The position numbers were made by a program, and so were the translations under genes. DNA of 64,000 nt from Rhodococcus pseudokoreensis. GTDB lineage: Bacteria > Actinomycetota > Actinomycetes > Mycobacteriales > Mycobacteriaceae. Position 1 is the stretch's first letter. Each line of letters begins with the position of its first letter. This document shows, one piece after another, positions 59,276-64,000 of the stretch. Location of the stretch: assembly GCF_017068395.1 (NCBI RefSeq), contig NZ_CP070619.1, forward strand, positions 4,526,001-4,590,000, read 5' to 3'. The notes beneath the pieces were generated by a model. It saw only the letters and a program-made list of their open reading frames with translations, did not search any database and was not told where the DNA came from.

Positions 59276-61426
59276 CTACGGTCCTACGTTACCGGCGGTC
59301 ACAATGACGGCGGGGGTCGACCGAGTGGCATGGGATCGATCGGGTTGCGCGATCCGGACAACGGCGTCGACCGCGAACACACCCTGTCCTTCGGCGCACA
59401 CCATCACCGGGTTCGCTTCGAGTTCGACCACACCGGAGTCGACCAGATCGGCGGCGCGCGATACGGCGACCACGGCGTCACGCAAGGCCGTGAGGTCCCC
59501 CTTGGGGAGGCCACGGAATCCGGTAAGGGCACGGAACGCGGTCACCTCGTCGATCATCTCCTGGGCCGTGGCCGGATCGACGGGTGCGAGACGGACGCTG
59601 CGGTCCTGGTGGAGTTCGGCCAGCACTCCGCCCGCGGCGAGAAGCACGATCGGGCCGACATCCGGGTCGACTCGGAATCCGATGAGGGCCTCGCCGAGTC
59701 CTCGGATCATCTGCTGCACGAGAATCTGGTCGGTCGGCACGGTGGGGTCGGTTCGCCGCACCGACGAGACGATGGTGTCGACGGCAGACGTCAACCCGGC
59801 GGTGTCCTCGACTCCGAGGACGACACCACCCAGGTCCGATTTGTGAGCCAGTCCGGCCGCATGAATCTTCACCGCGGCGGGTGTGGCCACCGGGATCTCG
59901 TCGAAGGGCTCTGCCGTGTCGAGGACCGCGAACGGGGCGTGTGGGATACCCAAGTCGGTGAACACCCCGTACGAGGATTGCTCGTCGAGGACGTTCGTCG
60001 TTGCCGGTGCCGGAAGGGGAGAGAGTGCCGCCATCCGGGGTGCCCTGGAGGCGAATACCGAGACGATCGCGTCGGCGCAGGACTCCGGGGACCGGAAGGC
60101 GCTGATCCCGCAGTCACGAAGCATGCGTAGCGCATCCGGCGCGGAGGGTACGACGAACGCAACGAGGGCCTTGTCGCCTCCTGCCGCGTCGACGATCGGC
60201 TTGACGGCGTGCTCCGGATGGAAGCGGGCAGACGAACCCGGGACCGCCACGACGGCATCGAACTCGGGGGCTGCGAGCAGGATGTCGAGTGCGGACTTCA
60301 TCACCTCGTACCGAGTTCCCGCCAGGGTGAGGTCGACGAGGGTGCCACCACCTGCATCGATGCCGGCGTCGGCGAGCCGGGCTCGGGTCTGCTCGCTCGG
60401 CCGGGTCGGTTCGGCGCCGGCCATTGCCAGGCAGTCCACCATCATCGCCCCGCCGCCGCCGGTGGTGGACACGACGGCCACCCGCGGAGCCGAGCGCGCC
60501 GCTGCGAGGGTCCGGGCGCGGCGGGCCAGGGGGTGCGCCTCGAGGAGCGCGTCGAAGGTGCGCACGCGGGTGATGCCGAGGTCGCGGAGCGCCGCATCGG
60601 CTATCGCATCATCTCCCGCGAGGGCGCCGGTGTGGGAGACGGCCAGTTCGGCGGCCGCGTCCGAGCGCCCGAGCTTGTAAGCCAGCACCGGCTTCCCGCG
60701 ATCGGCGGCCGCCCGCGCGAAGGCTGCGAGATCGACCGCATGGCTGAGGTTTTCGAGGAAGAGGATATAGCTCGTCACCTCGGGGTCGTCGACCGAAGCG
60801 AGACACACTTCGCCCAACGACAGGTCGATTTCGGAGCCGGTGGAGACCATGGAGTGGAAGGCTATTCCCGCGTCCTTGCCGCGTGAGGCCAACGCACCGA
60901 TGGCACTACCCGACTGGGACGCGACGAAGATCCCCCCACCCATCGGCAACGGCTCGGAAAAGGCGGCATTCGCGGTCAGGACGAGTCGCTGGGAAGTGCT
61001 GACCACTCCGAGACTGCTGGGGCCCAGGACACGGGTCCGCCCGGCGGCGGCAACCTCCTCGAGCGACGTCATTCGTCGGCGGGCATCCGCCGAACCACCC
61101 ACGAAACCGTCGGCCATGATCGTCACCACCGGAACGCCGATCCGGGAGCACTCACGCGCGGCCTCGATCGCCGGATCCGCGCCGGTGAGCACGAAGACGT
61201 GGTCCGGGACGGCGGGCAGATCGGCCAGGCTGTCGTACGCTCTGCGACCATCGACGGTGTCGCGGTTCGGGTTGACGACGTAGACGATTCCTGGCCAGTC
61301 GCTGTCGGCAAGATTGCGGAGAGGGCGCGAGGTGGTCTTGGCCGGATCGTCGGAGGCTCCCACGATCGCGACGGTCTGCGGCTGCATGAGTGCGTGGTAG
61401 AGGCGTTCGCCGGCATCGGGACTCAT
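59276..61426 (-). CDS. ADP-forming acyl-CoA ligase (fused CoA-binding and ATP-grasp)
   Basis: A 716-residue fusion of the alpha and beta parts of ADP-forming acetyl-CoA synthetase. The CoA-binding Rossmann region starts with VAIVGASDDPAKTTSRPLRN. The ligase region has VSTTGGGGAMMVDCLAMAG and the SHTGALAGDDAIAD block with the likely phospho-His, and the ATP-grasp region near 500 has AVKIHAAGLAHKSDLGGVVL. It makes or uses acyl-CoA with ADP/ATP, a third activation route in this operon. ATG 61426 overlaps the acyl-CoA dehydrogenase stop. Confidence 0.9.
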   Translation of the reverse strand: MSPDAGERLYHALMQPQTVAIVGASDDPAKTTSRPLRNLADSDWPGIVYVVNPNRDTVDGRRAYDSLADLPAVPDHVFVLTGADPAIEAARECSRIGVPVVTIMADGFVGGSADARRRMTSLEEVAAAGRTRVLGPSSLGVVSTSQRLVLTANAAFSEPLPMGGGIFVASQSGSAIGALASRGKDAGIAFHSMVSTGSEIDLSLGEVCLASVDDPEVTSYILFLENLSHAVDLAAFARAAADRGKPVLAYKLGRSDAAAELAVSHTGALAGDDAIADAALRDLGITRVRTFDALLEAHPLARRARTLAAARSAPRVAVVSTTGGGGAMMVDCLAMAGAEPTRPSEQTRARLADAGIDAGGGTLVDLTLAGTRYEVMKSALDILLAAPEFDAVVAVPGSSARFHPEHAVKPIVDAAGGDKALVAFVVPSAPDALRMLRDCGISAFRSPESCADAIVSVFASRAPRMAALSPLPAPATTNVLDEQSSYGVFTDLGIPHAPFAVLDTAEPFDEIPVATPAAVKIHAAGLAHKSDLGGVVLGVEDTAGLTSAVDTIVSSVRRTDPTVPTDQILVQQMIRGLGEALIGFRVDPDVGPIVLLAAGGVLAELHQDRSVRLAPVDPATAQEMIDEVTAFRALTGFRGLPKGDLTALRDAVVAVSRAADLVDSGVVELEANPVMVCAEGQGVFAVDAVVRIAQPDRSHATRSTPAVIVTAGNVGP

Positions 61427-62577
61427 CGCGTGCCCGCCCTCTGGCTGAACCGGCGATCGAAGACGGTCTCCGCGATGCGGTTCTTCAGGATCTCGGTGGA
61501 ACCACCGGCGATCTTCCAGCCACGGGTACGCCGGAAGCAGTATTCGACCAGTGATTCTTCGCTGAACCCGATACCACCCATCGCCTGAACGGCGAGGTCT
61601 GCGGCACCGAATCCGGCTTCGTTGGCCGCGTACTTCGCGACAGCGGTGTCGTAGGCGGTCGGAAGGTCACCGTCGCCGACGGCGGCAGCACGGTGCAGGA
61701 GCAGTTGGGCGGACTCGAGCGCGACCGCGCGCTCTGCGAACATCCACTGCAGCCCCTGAAATTCGGCGAGGGGACGGCCGAACTGTTCGCGCTCGGTGAC
61801 ATGCCGCACGGCGGTATCGAAGGCATAGCGTCCGACAGCCAGCGATCGGGAGGCGTTCCCGAGCCGCTCGACGTTGAATCCCGTGATCTGCCGTTTGAAG
61901 CCGCCCTCGCCGAGAAGGACCTGAGCGTCCGGAACGAAGCAGTCCTCGAAGTACAGCTGGCACCAATGCTCACCGTTCATGAACATCGACGGTTCCCCGA
62001 CGGTCAGACCGGGAGTGCCTGCGTCGATGAGCACCGAGCCGATGCCCCCCACACCCGGGCCGAATCGCACGTACACCAGGTACACCGAGGCGTCCGCACT
62101 GTGGGTTCCGAACACCTTGGTGCCGTTGATGACGAACCCGTTGTCCTTACGGATTGCGGTTGTCTGCAGGTCCGTCACCGCCGAGCCTGCCTCGGGCTCG
62201 GTCATGCTCAGTCCGATGACCGACCTCCCAGCCAGCAGGTTCGGCAGGTACTTCTCACGCTGCTCGGGCGACGCGTACTCGGCGAAGGTTCGGATCGCGC
62301 CGAAGTTGCCTGCCTGGACGACGTCCGCCGATCGCGGGCAGTGCGCTGCGACAGCTTGGATGGCGACGACAGCGGCGAGCAGCGAGGCGCCCTGTCCGCC
62401 CTTGTCCTCGGGGATGGTCAGTCCGAGCAGCCCTTGCTGCCCCATCTGCGCGGCGACGTCCCAGGGAAATTCGGGAGCGTGCGCCCTGGCGAGGGCACCC
62501 GGCGCGAGCGTCTTGGCTGCAAACGCCGAGACGGAGGCGCGGAAGTCCTCGATGTCATCGGGAAGGCGGAAGTCCAC
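61423..62577 (-). CDS. Acyl-CoA dehydrogenase
   Basis: A 384-residue FAD-dependent dehydrogenase. It shows IGLSMTEPEAGSAVTDLQTT, the NGFVINGTKVFGTH block, TEREQFGRPLAEFQGLQWMF and the C-terminal AVQAMGGIGFSEESLVEYCF with RRTRGWKIAGGSTEILKNRI. The position of the catalytic base reads EYCFRR, so a Glu is present near the usual place. GTG 62577 was chosen for its AGGAG site and because DFRLPDDIEDFRA is the usual first helix. It introduces an alpha-beta double bond into the pathway acyl-CoA. Confidence 0.9.
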   Translation of the reverse strand: MDFRLPDDIEDFRASVSAFAAKTLAPGALARAHAPEFPWDVAAQMGQQGLLGLTIPEDKGGQGASLLAAVVAIQAVAAHCPRSADVVQAGNFGAIRTFAEYASPEQREKYLPNLLAGRSVIGLSMTEPEAGSAVTDLQTTAIRKDNGFVINGTKVFGTHSADASVYLVYVRFGPGVGGIGSVLIDAGTPGLTVGEPSMFMNGEHWCQLYFEDCFVPDAQVLLGEGGFKRQITGFNVERLGNASRSLAVGRYAFDTAVRHVTEREQFGRPLAEFQGLQWMFAERAVALESAQLLLHRAAAVGDGDLPTAYDTAVAKYAANEAGFGAADLAVQAMGGIGFSEESLVEYCFRRTRGWKIAGGSTEILKNRIAETVFDRRFSQRAGTR

Positions 62578-62605
62578 GGCGAAATCTCCTGTGTTGTGCG
62601 GTGAG

Positions 62606-63421
62606 TCAGTGCTGTGCGGGTGCGGGGTGGGGCGTGGGCTGTCGGTGCAGCGCGACCATCCCGTCGGGAAGATCGCCGGAGACCGTGCCGAACCGTTCCA
62701 TGACGGCGGGGTCGTGGCCCGGCACCACATGATCGGGTCCGTCGGCGAGTTGCAGGACGGTGTCGAAGGCGTCGAGCATCGCGGGTACGTCGACGATCGC
62801 CGGGAACGGGTTCCGTAGTTCGAGGTTTGCGTAGTAGTGGAGCGCGTCGGAGGCGAGCACGACCCACCCGCGTTCGGTGCGCACCCGAACCACCTGCAGG
62901 CCGGGGGTGTGTCCGCCGACCGGGTGCAGTTCGACTCCGTCGGTCACTACGTGGCGACCGTCGATCTGGCGGACTCGGCCGTCGAAGGTTCGGCGCACGA
63001 TGTCGCACACGTCGTCCACGTCGAAGAAGTGAGATAATTGCCGGTGCCGCATGCTGTTGCCGGTCGCGTACGCGACCTCGGCACCCTGGATCCAGATGTC
63101 AGCGCCGGGGAAGTCTCCGAGATTGCCGGCATGGTCGTAGTGCAGGTGCGTGACGACGATGTCGGTGACCTCGTCGGGCGCGATTCCCAACTCGCGCAGA
63201 GCGTCCGCCGGGCGACGCTCCAGCGCTCGACCGCGACGCTCTCCGGCTTCAGGGCTGAAGCCGGTGTCCACCAGGATGATCCGATCCTCGTTGCGGACGA
63301 CCCAGATGTCGAAGTCGAGCCGCATCGCGCCCGCGAGGTGCGGGTCGCCGAGGAAGTTGTCCCGGGCGACCCGGTCGACATGCCCGAGCCGGATCGCGAC
63401 GACGTCGAAGGTCGCGCTCAT
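62606..63421 (-). CDS. Metallo-beta-lactamase-fold hydrolase 2 (AHL-lactonase-like)
   Basis: A 271-residue MBL protein. The metal motifs are DIVVTHLHYDHAGN (HxHxDH near 108), HPVGGHTPGLQVV, LASDALHYYAN and HVVPGHDPAVM, in the order and spacing of N-acyl homoserine lactonases and related lactonases. ATG 63421 overlaps the stop of the upstream oxidoreductase (ATGA). It probably opens a lactone or ester of the pathway; quorum quenching is possible but the operon context argues against it. Confidence 0.87.
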   Translation of the reverse strand: MSATFDVVAIRLGHVDRVARDNFLGDPHLAGAMRLDFDIWVVRNEDRIILVDTGFSPEAGERRGRALERRPADALRELGIAPDEVTDIVVTHLHYDHAGNLGDFPGADIWIQGAEVAYATGNSMRHRQLSHFFDVDDVCDIVRRTFDGRVRQIDGRHVVTDGVELHPVGGHTPGLQVVRVRTERGWVVLASDALHYYANLELRNPFPAIVDVPAMLDAFDTVLQLADGPDHVVPGHDPAVMERFGTVSGDLPDGMVALHRQPTPHPAPAQH

Positions 63422-64000
63422 TTCCGCGTGCCCCCTTCGATGAGCTTGACCATGACGGGGTAGTACTCGTCGCGGTAGCCGGCGTCGCGGGTGGCCTCCA
63501 ACAGTTTCATGGTCTGATCCGCAGAGGCGGTGGGGACGCCCTCGTCGCGGGCGAGCTGGAGCGCCAGGTTCAGATCCTTGATGGCGTACACGGTCGGGAA
63601 CGTCTTGACCGGGAAGCTGTCGACGGCGAGGGTACTCAGCGCCGACTTGCGCAGGACGAAGCTGTCCGCAGATCCGAGGGTGAGCGTCTCGAACAGCAAC
63701 TTCGGGTCCACCCCTGCCGCGGTACCGATGGCACGGGCCTCCGCGAGCGCGTTGACGGTCTGGAAGACCACCATGTTGTTGAGGATCTTGATGACCTGCC
63801 CGCTGCCGAGTGCGCCGGCATGGACGATGTCGGATCCCATGCAGGACAACAGCGGTTGCAGGTCGGTGAACCGTTCCGGCGTGGCGCCGACGGTGATCAG
63901 CAGGGTGCCGTCCTTGGCGGCCTGCCGCAACCGGGCCACCGGCGCGTCGACCAATTCGACGCCGTCCTTGTCTACCAGCGCCCCGAGCGCACGCGTCCGG
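63418..64000 (-). CDS. 3-hydroxyisobutyrate-dehydrogenase-like NAD(P) oxidoreductase, 5' end beyond the window
   Basis: The last 193 or so codons of a beta-hydroxyacid dehydrogenase; the frame is open to the right edge. Visible blocks are GVELVDAPVARL (the substrate-binding DAPVSGG segment, altered to DAPVARL), LLITVGATPERF, then HAGALGSGQVIKILNNMVVF with the catalytic Lys in KILNN (the GxGxxxKxxNN motif), and DLNLALQLARDEGV. It oxidises a hydroxy acid. The N-terminal NAD-binding GxGxxG lies outside. It is the most upstream gene seen of the minus-strand operon. Confidence 0.88.
   Translation of the reverse strand, partial: RTRALGALVDKDGVELVDAPVARLRQAAKDGTLLITVGATPERFTDLQPLLSCMGSDIVHAGALGSGQVIKILNNMVVFQTVNALAEARAIGTAAGVDPKLLFETLTLGSADSFVLRKSALSTLAVDSFPVKTFPTVYAIKDLNLALQLARDEGVPTASADQTMKLLEATRDAGYRDEYYPVMVKLIEGGTRK

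Overview
The window is high-GC actinobacterial DNA. Dense operons with ATGA overlaps, a DtxR/IdeR-type iron box, an F420-type nitroreductase, HelR with a rifamycin-associated element and many CoA-ligase catabolic genes together suggest a large-genome Rhodococcus (opacus/jostii group) or a close relative. The genus is an inference from gene content; nothing here proves the species.

Region 1 (1-24,696, minus strand) is one uninterrupted reading frame of at least 8,232 codons that runs off the left edge. It is a giant non-ribosomal peptide synthetase with an EntF-like starter condensation domain and seven modules, two of them with epimerases: C-A-T-E / C-A-T / C-A-T / C-A-T / C-A-T / C-A-T-E / C-A-. 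The second adenylation domain carries the classical serine code. A 16/19 match to the IdeR/DtxR iron box lies 75 bp upstream of the TTG start, so an iron-controlled peptide, possibly a siderophore, is the leading hypothesis. Domains near the left end are recent near-copies of each other, and one stretch of module 5 has foreign-looking codon usage.

Region 2 (24,697-35,325) is mixed. It starts with a secreted GH25 muramidase and a secreted protein of unknown function. A decayed island follows (27.0-28.9 kb) with a collapsed MazG-like gene, a small membrane ORF, a HigB-like toxin gene with a frameshift beside an intact antitoxin, and another broken ORF. Then come an F420-type nitroreductase, helR behind its RAE, a DUF899 protein, a hypothetical gene, and a divergent DUF2867/TetR pair separated by two palindromic operators.

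Region 3 (34,513-45,655) is a GntR/FadR-like regulator divergent from a ten-gene plus-strand operon. The operon encodes a two-component flavin monooxygenase and its reductase, a degenerate RibB-like protein, an extradiol dioxygenase, two amidohydrolases, a SnoaL-like protein, an aromatic-acid MFS transporter, a fumarylacetoacetase-family hydrolase and an acetoacetyl-CoA-synthetase-like ligase. It reads as a complete but unassigned hydroxylation and meta-cleavage pathway for an aromatic acid.

Region 4 (45,701-53,256) holds an archaeal/eukaryotic-type prolyl-tRNA synthetase that is probably leaderless, a membrane protein, a 56-bp near-perfect palindrome between convergent genes, an MFS transporter, an amidase, a class III CoA-transferase and an XdhC-family protein. 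Region 5 (53,305-64,000, minus strand) is a nine-gene operon entering from the right edge. It has a hydroxyisobutyrate-dehydrogenase-like enzyme, two metallo-beta-lactamase-fold hydrolases, an acyl-CoA dehydrogenase, an ADP-forming CoA ligase, two AMP-forming CoA ligases, a thioesterase and a quinone-reductase-like MDR enzyme. It looks like a second carboxylic-acid catabolic pathway acting on CoA esters.
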